In this document: positions 44,006-52,934 of the stretch, one piece after another
How positions within the stretch are numbered: the first letter of the stretch is position 1
Layout of the letters: each line of letters begins with the position of its first letter
Source: Opitutaceae bacterium
Lineage (GTDB): Bacteria > Verrucomicrobiota > Verrucomicrobiia > Opitutales > Opitutaceae
Direction: 5' to 3'
Assembly: GCA_028280945.1 (NCBI GenBank)
Contig: JANQKV010000012.1
Coordinates: 1 to 53,223 of the forward strand
Length of the DNA: 53,223 nt
The notes under the pieces: model-generated
Told to the model about the DNA's origin: nothing
What the model saw: the letters and a program-made list of their open reading frames with translations, nothing else
The model's database searches: none
Made by a program: the position numbers and the translations under genes

Positions 44006-46981
44006 TCAGGGCTGTTCCACCGCGGCAATCTTGGCTCGAATTTCCGCCATCAGTCCTTCCGGGGCCACGGCGCTTTTCTGGATCACGTTTTCAACCCCGG
44101 TGCGCAGGCTTTCGCGTTCCTCCGGTGAAAGATCTTTCGCGGTTATCACGATGACCGGCACGTCCTTGCCGTCAGGTCTTTGGCGGAGGATGCGGATGAA
44201 TTCGAAGCCGTCCATCTCCGGCATCATCAGATCCAGCAGGATCAGTTGGGGTTGGTGCTCGGCAAAGGCTTCGAGTCCGGCCAGTCCGTCCTCAGCCTCG
44301 ACCGAAGTCCATCCGACCTGGGTCAGGGCGTGGTTGAGCATGGTCCGGTTGTCAGCGAGGTCGTCGATGATGAGCGCGACGCGGCGCTTGTGGACCGTGA
44401 CGTGACGATTGAGGGCGGCGACGAGGCGCGAGCGATCGACGGGTTTGGTGAGATAATCGGCGGCTCCGAGCGTGTAGCCGAGTTGAAGGTCATCGACCAT
44501 CGAAACCATGACCACCGGGATGTCCTGCGTGTGAGGATCGTTCTTGAGGACGGAGAGCACCGACCAGCCGTCCATGCTCGGCATCATCACGTCCAAGGTG
44601 ATGAGTCGAGGCGCGCGGGCACGCGCCAAGGCCAGGGCTTCGGTTCCGTTGTCGGCCGAAATCACGGCGTAGCCTTCCTTGATCAGATTGCGACTGAGCA
44701 GTTCGACGGTGGAGGGGTCGTCATCGACGACCAGGATCAACGGCGCGTCGGGATGAGCCGGAGTCGCGGTGGGTGGCGAGGTCTGGTCCTGAGCCGGAAA
44801 AGGGGCGCGGGTGATGGCTGGCTGCTCGCCCTGCACGCGAAGGGGAATGGTCGCGGTGAAGGTGGTGCCTTCGCCCGGCTCACTGGTGACCGTGATGTCT
44901 CCACCCATGAGTTGGCAAAAACGTCGGCTGATCACGAGTCCAAGCCCGGTTCCACCGAATTTCCGGGTGGTGGATTCGTCGCCCTGGCTGAAGGCCTGGA
45001 ACAGTCGACCCAATTGCTCCTCGGTCATCCCGATGCCGGTGTCCGCCACTTCGAATGTCACCAGGGGATCCGTATCTTCGTTTTGAATACCAACGCGCAG
45101 CCGGACCATGCCTTCCTCGGTGAATTTTGCCGCGTTACTGAGCAGGTTGAACAACGTTTGCCGGACCTTTGTCACGTCGGCATGCAGCACGGGAGCGTCG
45201 GGCGGGCATTCGACGATCAATTCGTTGGCGTTGCGCGCAATGAGTGGCTGGATGGTGGCGGCCACCTCATCGATCATTTGCGGGATGGGGGTGTCCTCCA
45301 GATAGAGGGTCATTTTCCCGGATTCGATTTTGGAGAGATCGAGCACGTCATTGATGAGGCCGAGGAGGTGATTACCGGCCGCTTCGACCTTGTTGAGGTC
45401 CGGCAGACTGTCGCCTTGGCCGGTGAACTCAGCGCGCTCGATGAGCATTTCGGTGTAACCGATGATGGCGTTCAGCGGGGTGCGCAATTCGTGGCTCATG
45501 TTGGCGAGGAACGAGCTTTTGGCCTGGTTGGCCTGATCGGCCGCTTCCTGGGCCCGGCGAAGTTCGACCTCCTCTTCCTTGCGTTTGGTGATGTCAGTCT
45601 TGACCACGACATAGCCGGTAATGGTTCCGTCCCGATCCTTCATGGGCTGCCCATCCAGCAGGACCCACAAGTGCCGGCCGTCCTTGTGGTCAATACGCAA
45701 CTCCTGTTGAAAACCACGGCCTTCGGCCCGGGCCCGGTTCTTGGCTTCCAGGCTTTCTGGGGTGGTAGCCTCGCCGGCCAGGACATCGTCGGGGTGGCGG
45801 CCGACAATTTCGCTGGCGTCGTATCCGGTCATGCGGGTGAACCCTTCGTTGGCCCATTGCACGATACCCTTGGCGTCGGTGATAACCACGCTGTTGTGGG
45901 TGCGGCTGGCCACGACAGACAGCCGGTCGGCTTTCTCTTTCAGGCGTTCGCTTTGCTCCAGCGTGAGCTTCAGCTTGCGGGTGCCAACGAACGTAACGAG
46001 CAGCGCGATGGCGAGCAAGGGCACCATGAGACCGAACACCGACACCGCACTGCGCAGGGAACGTGAATGCACTTCCTGCAGGTTCACCGCAGCCAGCAGG
46101 GTCAGGTTCCAGCGGGGGAAGCCTTCCTGTCGCCATTGCCAGCCATCGGCTTCCCATCTATCGGTGAGTGTGGCGCGATCAAGCGTGCGTTGGGCGGCAT
46201 CGGCGAGCACGTCCGGATCGATCAAGTCACCCCCGAACAAGGGGCGGGCCCGTTCGTCGAGCAGGACAAAGGACCCTTTTTCGAGCAGACGGGTGCTGGT
46301 GATTTCCTCCCCGATCACCTCGAGGGTTTCCACCGGGTAACCCACGTAATAGATCCCGATCACGCGCCCGGTGCGATCGTGGATGGGTTCATAGGCCGTG
46401 ATGTAGGACCGGCCGAGAATATCGACGACTCCGTAAAACGGCTGGTTGGTCACGAGGGAGCGGTAGGCGGGACCCGTGGGGTCCAGTATGGTGCCAATGG
46501 CCCGGGAGCCGTCGTCCTTTTGCACGTTGGTGCTGATGCGCACGAAGTCACCGCCTGATCGGGAAAAGAGGGTGGCGGTGCCGCCCATCAAGGCGACGGT
46601 TTGGTCGACGATTTCAAAATTGAGCCCGACGTGGTGCCGGCCGAATGCCAAGTCCCGAGCTTCGCGCCCGGCCACGGTAAGAGCACTTCCGTGGACGGGC
46701 TCCCCCCTTTCCTGGGTGAGATGGCGGAGCACGCTCATTGCGTCGGTCACCCGCTCCATATACAGTTGATGTGTCGTATGCAGCGACGTGCGGATGGAGC
46801 CAATGCTGGCGGTCACGCTCTCGTCGAGGCGTTCCTCCACCATGGTGCGCAGCTTCCGGTAGCCGCCAAATATGGCGAAGATCACCAGCAGGATGGCAGC
46901 GGTGGTCCAGCCGAAGAATCGGAGATTCCGACCCGGTTTGCCCCGGCCGGTCGCAGTGGAATCGTAGATACTAGAGGTCAA
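44006..46981 (-). CDS. Hybrid sensor histidine kinase with two receiver domains
   Basis: This 991-residue membrane kinase has a helix at about 25-45, a periplasmic Cache-like sensor (VGLNFEIVDQTVALMGGTAT, GVVDILGRSYITAYEPIHD), a second helix at about 320-338 and a PAS domain (VVITDAKGIVQWANEGFTRM). HisKA (FLANMSHELRTPLNAIIGY), HATPase (LRVGIQNEDTDPLVTFEVAD, GGTGLGLVISRR) and two receiver domains (LITLDVMMPSMDGW and LILLDLMMPEMDGF) follow. It starts 11 bases inside the upstream phosphatase gene and should act with it. The double receiver suggests a relay or tuning role. Confidence 0.94.
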   Translation of the reverse strand: MTSSIYDSTATGRGKPGRNLRFFGWTTAAILLVIFAIFGGYRKLRTMVEERLDESVTASIGSIRTSLHTTHQLYMERVTDAMSVLRHLTQERGEPVHGSALTVAGREARDLAFGRHHVGLNFEIVDQTVALMGGTATLFSRSGGDFVRISTNVQKDDGSRAIGTILDPTGPAYRSLVTNQPFYGVVDILGRSYITAYEPIHDRTGRVIGIYYVGYPVETLEVIGEEITSTRLLEKGSFVLLDERARPLFGGDLIDPDVLADAAQRTLDRATLTDRWEADGWQWRQEGFPRWNLTLLAAVNLQEVHSRSLRSAVSVFGLMVPLLAIALLVTFVGTRKLKLTLEQSERLKEKADRLSVVASRTHNSVVITDAKGIVQWANEGFTRMTGYDASEIVGRHPDDVLAGEATTPESLEAKNRARAEGRGFQQELRIDHKDGRHLWVLLDGQPMKDRDGTITGYVVVKTDITKRKEEEVELRRAQEAADQANQAKSSFLANMSHELRTPLNAIIGYTEMLIERAEFTGQGDSLPDLNKVEAAGNHLLGLINDVLDLSKIESGKMTLYLEDTPIPQMIDEVAATIQPLIARNANELIVECPPDAPVLHADVTKVRQTLFNLLSNAAKFTEEGMVRLRVGIQNEDTDPLVTFEVADTGIGMTEEQLGRLFQAFSQGDESTTRKFGGTGLGLVISRRFCQLMGGDITVTSEPGEGTTFTATIPLRVQGEQPAITRAPFPAQDQTSPPTATPAHPDAPLILVVDDDPSTVELLSRNLIKEGYAVISADNGTEALALARARAPRLITLDVMMPSMDGWSVLSVLKNDPHTQDIPVVMVSMVDDLQLGYTLGAADYLTKPVDRSRLVAALNRHVTVHKRRVALIIDDLADNRTMLNHALTQVGWTSVEAEDGLAGLEAFAEHQPQLILLDLMMPEMDGFEFIRILRQRPDGKDVPVIVITAKDLSPEERESLRTGVENVIQKSAVAPEGLMAEIRAKIAAVEQP

Positions 46982-48974
46982 TCCGAAGAACAGAGAAATC
47001 GTCGTCGAGGGGCCCGGCGCCGTTCAGGGACCGGACGTGGGCAAGGAGGGCGACCAGGTCGCTGTCGGACTCATCGACCGGTTGGGTGGCGATGAATTCC
47101 TGCAGCCCTGCTTGATCCCACATGCTACCGTCCGACTGTTCGATTTCGAACACGCCGTCGCTGATCAGGTAAAGCCGGGCCGGTCCGGCGATCATCTTTT
47201 CGAACGTGCGGTATTGGGTGCCCGCCATGCCGCCAAGAATGAGTCCGGCCCCACGCAACGGTTCGACGGAACCCGGCGTGGGACCAATCGGCAGGTTGCG
47301 TAAAATGCCTGGCGGATGTCCGGCGCTGGCGAATTTGAGCGTTCGGGTCGCGGGTTCCCAGACACCATACCAAACGGTGAAATACATGTCTCCCTGATCT
47401 TCCATGAGGAAGGCAGTGTTGAGAGCGGTGAGCGTCGCGCCGGGATCCCGGAAGTCCACTTCCGGCAGGCTCATTGAGCGCAGCACGTTGGTCGCGGTTA
47501 CGGATACGAGCGCGGCGGCCACACCGTGCCCCACCACGTCGAGCAGATAAACCGCCAGATGATCATCGTCGATCCAGTGATGGCCAAACGAGTCCCCGCC
47601 GAGTTCGGTGGACGGTTGAAACAACCATGCGGTGTTGATATCGCGCGTTTTGCCGGGGGCCGGCAGGATGGAGCGCACGTAGTTTTCCGCCTCGGTAAGT
47701 TCCGCGTTGAGGCGGCTCTGCGTTTCTTCGATCTGACGAATGTAGCTCTGTTCCTGATCGCGGAATCGTTTGCGCTCCAATCCGGCGTTGATGCGCGCGC
47801 GCAGCAGGGTGGGGTTTACCGGCTTGGTGAGATAGTCCTCCGCGCCGCTCTCAATGCAACGCACGACGCTGGCGAGTTCGCCGAGTGCGGAGACCATGAT
47901 TACCGGCAGATGCGCGATTTCCTTGGTCGCCTTGATTTCCGCCAGAGTGCCGTGGCCGTCCAATCCCGGCATGAGCATGTCCAGCAACACCAGGTCGAAT
48001 GTGCCCGTCTGCAGTTGCTCAATCGCGGCACGACCGTCGTGCACGGCGGTAACCGTGTGTCCTCGTTGTTCGAGCTGCCGCCGCAGGACTTCGCAATTTT
48101 CCGGACTATCATCGACCACAAGAATGGATCCGCGTCGCTCTTCCGGTTCCGGGTTCACGGTTTCGCCGGCAGCGCCCACGGCGGATTCGTCGAGAGGAGA
48201 CGGGTCGGCATGAACCGTATCGACGGGTCCGCCGGTGGCGTTGGCGGCGGCTTTTGTGATGCCGTCAATTTCTCCGACCACGGCCACCCGTCCGTCAACG
48301 ATGTTGCTCGTGATCAGGGCCAGCTGGGTTTCCGCGGCGCGAAGAATCTTGGTGAGGTCCTGTTGATACTGGGCCTGCCCGGCCCGGCGCATGTGATCTC
48401 CGAGCAATTCGCCGTAGCCGATGATTTGATTGATCGGCGTGCACAGGTCATGGCGCAGCGTCGAGAGCGCCTCGGAATAATGCGGGGCCGGGGGAGCACT
48501 GGAGGCAGCAGGGGGTGCAGCAGTGGCTGCAGCTAGGGGGGGCGGTGGCTCTGGTTCGGACTGTGCGGGGGAGGCGGGCAAAGGGGTGGCGAAGTCGGGC
48601 TCCCTCGCTTTCACGCCAGTGAGTTTCTCAATCTTCGGCAACAGACTGCCCAGGCGCACGGGCTTGGTCTCGAATTCATCGCAGCCCGCCGCCAGTGCTT
48701 TTTCCCGGTTGCCGGTAAGGGCGTGGGCGGTGAGGGCAATTACAGGAATGCTGCTGGTTGGCTCGTCGCCTTTGATGCGGCGGGTGGCCTCCCAGCCGTC
48801 GATGACCGGAAGGCTCATGTCCATCAGAATGAGGCCGGGAGCTTCGGCGGTTGCTTTGGCCACTCCCTCTTGGCCGTCGATTGCGACAACCACTTCGAAT
48901 CCACGATCCTGCAGGCGCCGCGACAGCATGTCGCGGTTCATTTCGTTGTCCTCGACGAGCAGTATTTTGAGCAT
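46971..48974 (-). CDS. REC-HisKA-REC-PP2C (SpoIIE/RsbU-type) response regulator phosphatase
   Basis: This 667-residue protein has an N-terminal receiver (LILMDMSLPVIDGWEATRR) and an Ala/Pro linker (about 130-165). A lone HisKA-like helix pair (LSTLRHDLCTPINQIIGYGE, about 170-225) lacks any ATPase domain. A second receiver (LVLLDMLMPGLDGHGTLAEI), a coiled coil and a C-terminal PP2C domain (LGGDSFGHHWIDDDHLAVYL, DVVGHGVAAALVSVTATNVL, YLISDGVFEIEQSDG) follow. The phosphatase should dephosphorylate the STAS anti-sigma-antagonists encoded upstream (49822-50541). The receivers are likely controlled by the following hybrid kinase. Confidence 0.92.
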   Translation of the reverse strand: MLKILLVEDNEMNRDMLSRRLQDRGFEVVVAIDGQEGVAKATAEAPGLILMDMSLPVIDGWEATRRIKGDEPTSSIPVIALTAHALTGNREKALAAGCDEFETKPVRLGSLLPKIEKLTGVKAREPDFATPLPASPAQSEPEPPPPLAAATAAPPAASSAPPAPHYSEALSTLRHDLCTPINQIIGYGELLGDHMRRAGQAQYQQDLTKILRAAETQLALITSNIVDGRVAVVGEIDGITKAAANATGGPVDTVHADPSPLDESAVGAAGETVNPEPEERRGSILVVDDSPENCEVLRRQLEQRGHTVTAVHDGRAAIEQLQTGTFDLVLLDMLMPGLDGHGTLAEIKATKEIAHLPVIMVSALGELASVVRCIESGAEDYLTKPVNPTLLRARINAGLERKRFRDQEQSYIRQIEETQSRLNAELTEAENYVRSILPAPGKTRDINTAWLFQPSTELGGDSFGHHWIDDDHLAVYLLDVVGHGVAAALVSVTATNVLRSMSLPEVDFRDPGATLTALNTAFLMEDQGDMYFTVWYGVWEPATRTLKFASAGHPPGILRNLPIGPTPGSVEPLRGAGLILGGMAGTQYRTFEKMIAGPARLYLISDGVFEIEQSDGSMWDQAGLQEFIATQPVDESDSDLVALLAHVRSLNGAGPLDDDFSVLRIDL

Positions 48975-49150
48975 GAGGCAGGAATGATTGGCTAAACGTT
49001 GCAGGCGTCGAGTGTGGTTCGCTCGGGATGCGGGGTAAAAATCGAATCGGACCTGGCGCCGGAAGAGGAGGGCGTAATCTGCATCGGAATTTTAAGGGAG
49101 GACGATGGAGAATCGGGATGACCTCGCCATGGCGGGCCGTTTGGTGTCTC

Positions 49151-49825
49151 CTACATACCAACCGGCATGGCGCGGTTCATGGCTTCGATGATGGAGTTTA
49201 CCGTGGCGCCGACTTCGCGCCCGACAAGGTCCATCTGGGCGAGGGTCTGGATGCGTTCCGTGCGTGCTCCATAGGTGGGCCCGGCAAAGATGCGCAGCGC
49301 GAGGTGACTGCCGGTCAACAGGCTGATCAAAATCGCATCGCGCGGATCCGGCAGGTCTTCGCTCAAAATCAGCTGTCCCAGCCGGGTCAGCACCTCGACA
49401 CGTTCGTGGTCGTCAATGGTGGGGTAGCGCCGGCGACCGATGACCCAGAGTAGTTTGCGTTCCTCTCGTTTGAGGACACCGCGTTCGACGAGGCGATCGA
49501 TGGCAGTGTCTTCGATCTGACGCGTGTCTTGGGAAAGCTTGGTCAGCCAGTAGGCCGTGGTCTTGCCGGTAGGGCCATCGACCAGGGTTTTCAAAACATC
49601 GTCGAGGAGGGGGTCGCCGGTCGGCTCGGGATTCAGCACCATGAGCTGGCTGGGGTCGGTGTCGATGCGGCCGGCGAGGGCGAGGTCACTGAGCGCAGCA
49701 CCAGCCAGCACGTAGCTGAACGCGAGCACGGGCATCGGTCGGAGGCGTCCGCTGTGGTCATCAAGGGCCAGCAGCACGACCTCCTCAACCAAGGTGATGG
49801 ATTTGGCCGAACTCATGGGGGTCAA
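49151..49825 (-). CDS. GPP34/GOLPH3 family protein
   Basis: This 224-residue protein has the GOLPH3-like pattern: ITLVEEVVLLALDDHSGRL, AGAALSDLALAGRIDTD, DRLVERGVLKREERKLLWVI and PTIDDHERVEVLTRLGQL. Eukaryotic members bind phosphoinositides at the Golgi; bacterial ones, best known in actinomycetes, are poorly understood. It overlaps the upstream STAS gene by ATGA, so it belongs to the partner-switch operon, perhaps as a membrane-linked output. That role is inference. Confidence 0.82.
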   Translation of the reverse strand: MTPMSSAKSITLVEEVVLLALDDHSGRLRPMPVLAFSYVLAGAALSDLALAGRIDTDPSQLMVLNPEPTGDPLLDDVLKTLVDGPTGKTTAYWLTKLSQDTRQIEDTAIDRLVERGVLKREERKLLWVIGRRRYPTIDDHERVEVLTRLGQLILSEDLPDPRDAILISLLTGSHLALRIFAGPTYGARTERIQTLAQMDLVGREVGATVNSIIEAMNRAMPVGM

Positions 49826-50157
49826 TTCACCGCGGCCACTGCGGCGGCCACGTCGGATTTGAGGGTGAAGATGTTGGAAAATCCCGATAGCTCGAATATC
49901 TCGACCACGTTGGGCTGCAGAGAGGCGAATGCGACTTTGCCGCCCGCAGACTGGACTTTCTTGGCGGAGGAGAGGAATGCCCGCAGACCGGCGCTGCTGA
50001 CGTAGTTCAGCTTTGCACAGTCAAACACGAGTTTGGTGGCGCCATCGTCGATGCGGGCCTCGACGACTTTTTCCAGTTCGGGGCTGGCGATGCCGTCGAG
50101 GCGACCCCCGAGATCGAGAACGGTGGCGTGGTTTTGGTTGGATACGGAGATTTCCAT
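49822..50157 (-). CDS. STAS domain anti-anti-sigma factor-like protein (2)
   Basis: This 111-residue single STAS domain has TVLDLGGRLDGIASPELEKV, LVFDCAKLNYVSSAGLRAFL and VVEIFELSGFSNIFTLKSD. The serine pair in YVSSAGL holds the usual phosphorylation site. It would be phosphorylated by the RsbW-like protein at 50534 and reset by the PP2C phosphatase. It lies 36 bases after the first STAS gene. Confidence 0.93.
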   Translation of the reverse strand: MEISVSNQNHATVLDLGGRLDGIASPELEKVVEARIDDGATKLVFDCAKLNYVSSAGLRAFLSSAKKVQSAGGKVAFASLQPNVVEIFELSGFSNIFTLKSDVAAAVAAVN

Positions 50158-50193
50158 GATGGTAATTGGCGAACGGGCGGGCAGGCGGGTGAA

Positions 50194-50541
50194 TCAGTCG
50201 AATGAAGCGACGGCGGTGGCAGTGTCGGGATACGTGGTGAAGAGTTTCTCGAAGCCGGCAATGGTGAATATCTGCGCGACGTTGGCGGGAGCTGCGCAGA
50301 ATACGATACGGCCACCCGATTTTCCCGAGTTATTGACGGCAGCGAGCAAGGAACGCAGGCCCAGGCTGGCGATGTGAGTGAGCCCGGCGCAGTCGAAGAC
50401 GATCCGATCGTCCTTGCGCTCGAGCATGGCTTTGATTTGGCGGTCGAATTCGCGGCTGCCGTCGAGATCGAGTCGGCCGGTAAGGGCAAGCACGGTTACG
50501 GAGCCCTGGCGCGAGGCGGAGAGGGAAAAAGAATCAGGCAT
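50194..50541 (-). CDS. STAS domain anti-anti-sigma factor-like protein (1)
   Basis: This 115-residue STAS domain has VTVLALTGRLDLDGSREFDR, IVFDCAGLTHIASLGLRSLL and VAQIFTIAGFEKLFTTY. The phosphosite is the serine in HIASLGL. It overlaps the RsbW-like gene by eight bases. Two STAS proteins with one kinase suggest either two outputs or a competing decoy. Confidence 0.93.
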   Translation of the reverse strand: MPDSFSLSASRQGSVTVLALTGRLDLDGSREFDRQIKAMLERKDDRIVFDCAGLTHIASLGLRSLLAAVNNSGKSGGRIVFCAAPANVAQIFTIAGFEKLFTTYPDTATAVASFD

Positions 50542-50959
50542 GGGAGGAAAGATGGCGGGTGAGGGTGAGCACGTTTTGGTCTCCGCGGCGTTCGTAGGAG
50601 GATTCCTGCATGAGATTTTTCAGCAAGTGTACACCCAGGCCTCCGATTTCGCGGTCTTCGATCGGAGCGTTGGTGTCCACTTCGGGGGTGGCGAGCGGGT
50701 CGAATGCGGGGGCGTTGTCCGTGGCCACCAGGGTCAGGCCGTGCGCGTCGGTGCTGAGATCGATGGAAAAGGTGTGGTCGTGGTTATCCTGGTAGCCGTG
50801 GTTGATGATGTTGGTGGCGACTTCCTCAAGGGCGACCTGCACGGCAAAGCGGTCCGGATCAGGCACTTGGTTCGCATCGCAAAACGCATCCGCCGCATCG
50901 GCGAGTTTTGCGAGTTCAGTCAAATCGGATTTGAGCTCGATGTGCTGGGTGACTGACAT
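50534..50959 (-). CDS. RsbW/SpoIIAB-like anti-sigma serine kinase
   Basis: I start at MSVTQHIELKSDLTELAK. The 141-residue HATPase-c protein has the N box VALEEVATNIINHGYQD, the G1 box ATDNAPAFDPLATPE and the G2 block IGGLGVHLLKNLM. It should phosphorylate the STAS proteins encoded next and hold a sigma factor or other target when they are phosphorylated. No sigma gene lies in this operon, so the target is encoded elsewhere or is not a sigma factor. The 155-base gap to 51115 has no gene and probably carries this operon's promoter. Confidence 0.92.
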   Translation of the reverse strand: MSVTQHIELKSDLTELAKLADAADAFCDANQVPDPDRFAVQVALEEVATNIINHGYQDNHDHTFSIDLSTDAHGLTLVATDNAPAFDPLATPEVDTNAPIEDREIGGLGVHLLKNLMQESSYERRGDQNVLTLTRHLSSHA

Positions 50960-51114
50960 GGCGGAAGGCGAAAATCCGGGGAGCAAAACTACAGAACAAA
51001 GCGGGAACCGAATCGTCCAGCCGCGGTGCGGGTAATCCGCCGACCGAACTGATCGGATTCAATCAATGTGATAAAGACCGGTCCATGCGGCAAAAGGAAG
51101 CGATTTTGGACCGC

Positions 51115-51927
51115 TCATACGTAGAGGGCATCCAGCATGCCGGCGGCACTTTCGTCCAATTGCTCGCGACGGCGGATTTCCTCGAAGCAATCGAGCAGGT
51201 CCTCCGGACGCAGCCGTTGCTTCTCCGCTCCGCGGAAATCATGCAGGACGCGGCCGCGGTGCATCATGATGATGCGATCGCCCAGATTGACCGCTTGTTG
51301 CATGGAGTGGGTCACCATCAGCGTGGTAAGGTTGTCCTGTTGGATGACCTCGTCACTCAAAGCGATGACTTGGTCGGCGCTCTTGGGATCCAACGCGGCG
51401 GTGTGCTCGTCGAGCAGAAGCAGCGAGGGTTTGAGCCATGAAGCCATCAGGAGGGTCAGTGCTTGGCGTTGTCCGCCGGAGAGTGAACCGATGGCGTTGT
51501 CCAGGCGGTCTTCGAGACCCATGCGCAACGTGGCGACCCGGTCACGAAGGGACGTGATCAGGTTTTGATTGAGCGCCCAACCCAGCCCGCGCGACCGGCC
51601 ACGACGGGCTGCCATGGCGAAGTTTTCAGCGATGGACATGTTCGGCGCGGTGCCGCTGAACGGGTTTTGAAAGACGCGGCCGATGAGGGCGGCGCGTTTG
51701 TGCTCGGGCCACTTTGTGATGTCGTGGCCGGCCAGATGCAGCGAGCCGGAGTCGACCAGGAAAGTCCCGGCGACGGCGTTGAGCAGGGTGGACTTGCCGG
51801 AGCCGTTCATGCCCAGCACGACCACGAATGAACTTTCTTCGACCTCGAGGTCGACGCCCTGCAATGCCCGGACCTCGTTGACGGTGCCGGGGTTGAAGGT
51901 CTTGCGGATGCCAGTGATGCTAAGCAT
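51115..51927 (-). CDS. ABC transporter ATP-binding protein
   Basis: This 270-residue ATPase has Walker A VVLGMNGSGKSTLLNAV, signature GSLSGGQRQALTLLMA, Walker B LLLLDEHTAALDP and switch VTHSMQQAVNLGDR. The DEHTAALDP form is typical of the uncharacterised importer family sometimes called the putative tryptophan/tyrosine system. Its permease is encoded 51 bases upstream. Substrate is unknown. Confidence 0.9.
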   Translation of the reverse strand: MLSITGIRKTFNPGTVNEVRALQGVDLEVEESSFVVVLGMNGSGKSTLLNAVAGTFLVDSGSLHLAGHDITKWPEHKRAALIGRVFQNPFSGTAPNMSIAENFAMAARRGRSRGLGWALNQNLITSLRDRVATLRMGLEDRLDNAIGSLSGGQRQALTLLMASWLKPSLLLLDEHTAALDPKSADQVIALSDEVIQQDNLTTLMVTHSMQQAVNLGDRIIMMHRGRVLHDFRGAEKQRLRPEDLLDCFEEIRRREQLDESAAGMLDALYV

Positions 51928-51978
51928 GGGAGGAGGAGCGGGAGGTGCTGTCGGTGGGGTGTTGCGGGTGGTGGGAAG

Positions 51979-52908
51979 CTATGCAGTGGAGGCTTTGGTT
52001 TTGCGCAGATTGCCGAGCACGCGAGGGAGCACGAGGGCGGCGAAGACAAACAGTGCCGTGACCAGCTTGAGGTCGTTGGGATTCAGGCCCCAGCGGAGCG
52101 CCACCGCTACCAGCAGGCGGAAGAGCACCGATCCCATGATCGCGCCAATGATGGTCAGTCCGAGTCCCCTGGAGCCGACGAGCGCTTCGCCAATGATTAC
52201 GCTGGCCAACCCCCAGACAACCATGCCGATGCCCATTTGGGCGTCGGCAAAACCCTGGTATTGGGCGAGCAGGGCGCCGGAAAGGGCCACCAGGCCGTTG
52301 GCCAGGGCAAGGCCGAAAATGAGGTTGAGCTCAACATTGGCGCCGAGAGCGCGGATCATTTGGGGATTGTCGCCCGTGGCCCGCATGGCGGTGCCGACGT
52401 TGGTCCGGAAAAACCAGAAAAGACCCCATCCGATCAGCGCGGCGAAGCTGAGAGAGAACAGGAGAACGGCGGCATCGGCTGCGCCCACCCGCCAGCCCAG
52501 CACATGAAAGTTATCGGCACCGATGACGGCCGCGCCCACTGCCGCACTCTCCGAAGCCAGGGTTTCAGCCTGCAACAAGGGCACGTTGCTGCGACCCATC
52601 ACGTGCAGGTTGACCGAATAGAGCGCGGTCATCACGAGGATGCCGGCCAAGAGCGAATTGATCTTGAATTTCGTGTGGAGGATTCCGGTTATCGTGCCGG
52701 CAATGGCACCACCCAACGCTCCGGCGGCGGTGGCGACCAGCGGGTTGATTCCATTTACCAACATCACAGCGGCAATGGCCGCACCCAGCGTGATGGAGCC
52801 ATCCGTGGTGATATCCGGCATGTCAAAGATGCGAAACGACACAAAGACGCCAAGGGCGAGCAGGGCGAGGATCAGACCGATCGTGAAGGCACCAAGCAGG
52901 AGAGTCAT
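51979..52908 (-). CDS. ABC transporter permease (BPD_transp_2 family)
   Basis: This 309-residue protein has about eight to nine membrane helices and the fold of branched-chain-type permeases. Typical segments are FDMPDITTDGSITLGAAIAA, GILHTKFKINSLLAGILVMT and AQYQGFADAQMGIGMVVWGL. It pairs with the ATPase encoded downstream. No substrate-binding protein gene is visible in the window, unless it lies past the right edge. Confidence 0.9.
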   Translation of the reverse strand: MTLLLGAFTIGLILALLALGVFVSFRIFDMPDITTDGSITLGAAIAAVMLVNGINPLVATAAGALGGAIAGTITGILHTKFKINSLLAGILVMTALYSVNLHVMGRSNVPLLQAETLASESAAVGAAVIGADNFHVLGWRVGAADAAVLLFSLSFAALIGWGLFWFFRTNVGTAMRATGDNPQMIRALGANVELNLIFGLALANGLVALSGALLAQYQGFADAQMGIGMVVWGLASVIIGEALVGSRGLGLTIIGAIMGSVLFRLLVAVALRWGLNPNDLKLVTALFVFAALVLPRVLGNLRKTKASTA

Positions 52909-52934
52909 CGGATTTTCGAATTACGATTTTTGAA

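Noticed and set aside
44180-46066. A 628-codon open frame on the plus strand
   Set aside because: It is the antisense of the hybrid kinase; its composition is Gly/His/Asp/Val repeats without any domain, while the minus frame has clear kinase motifs.
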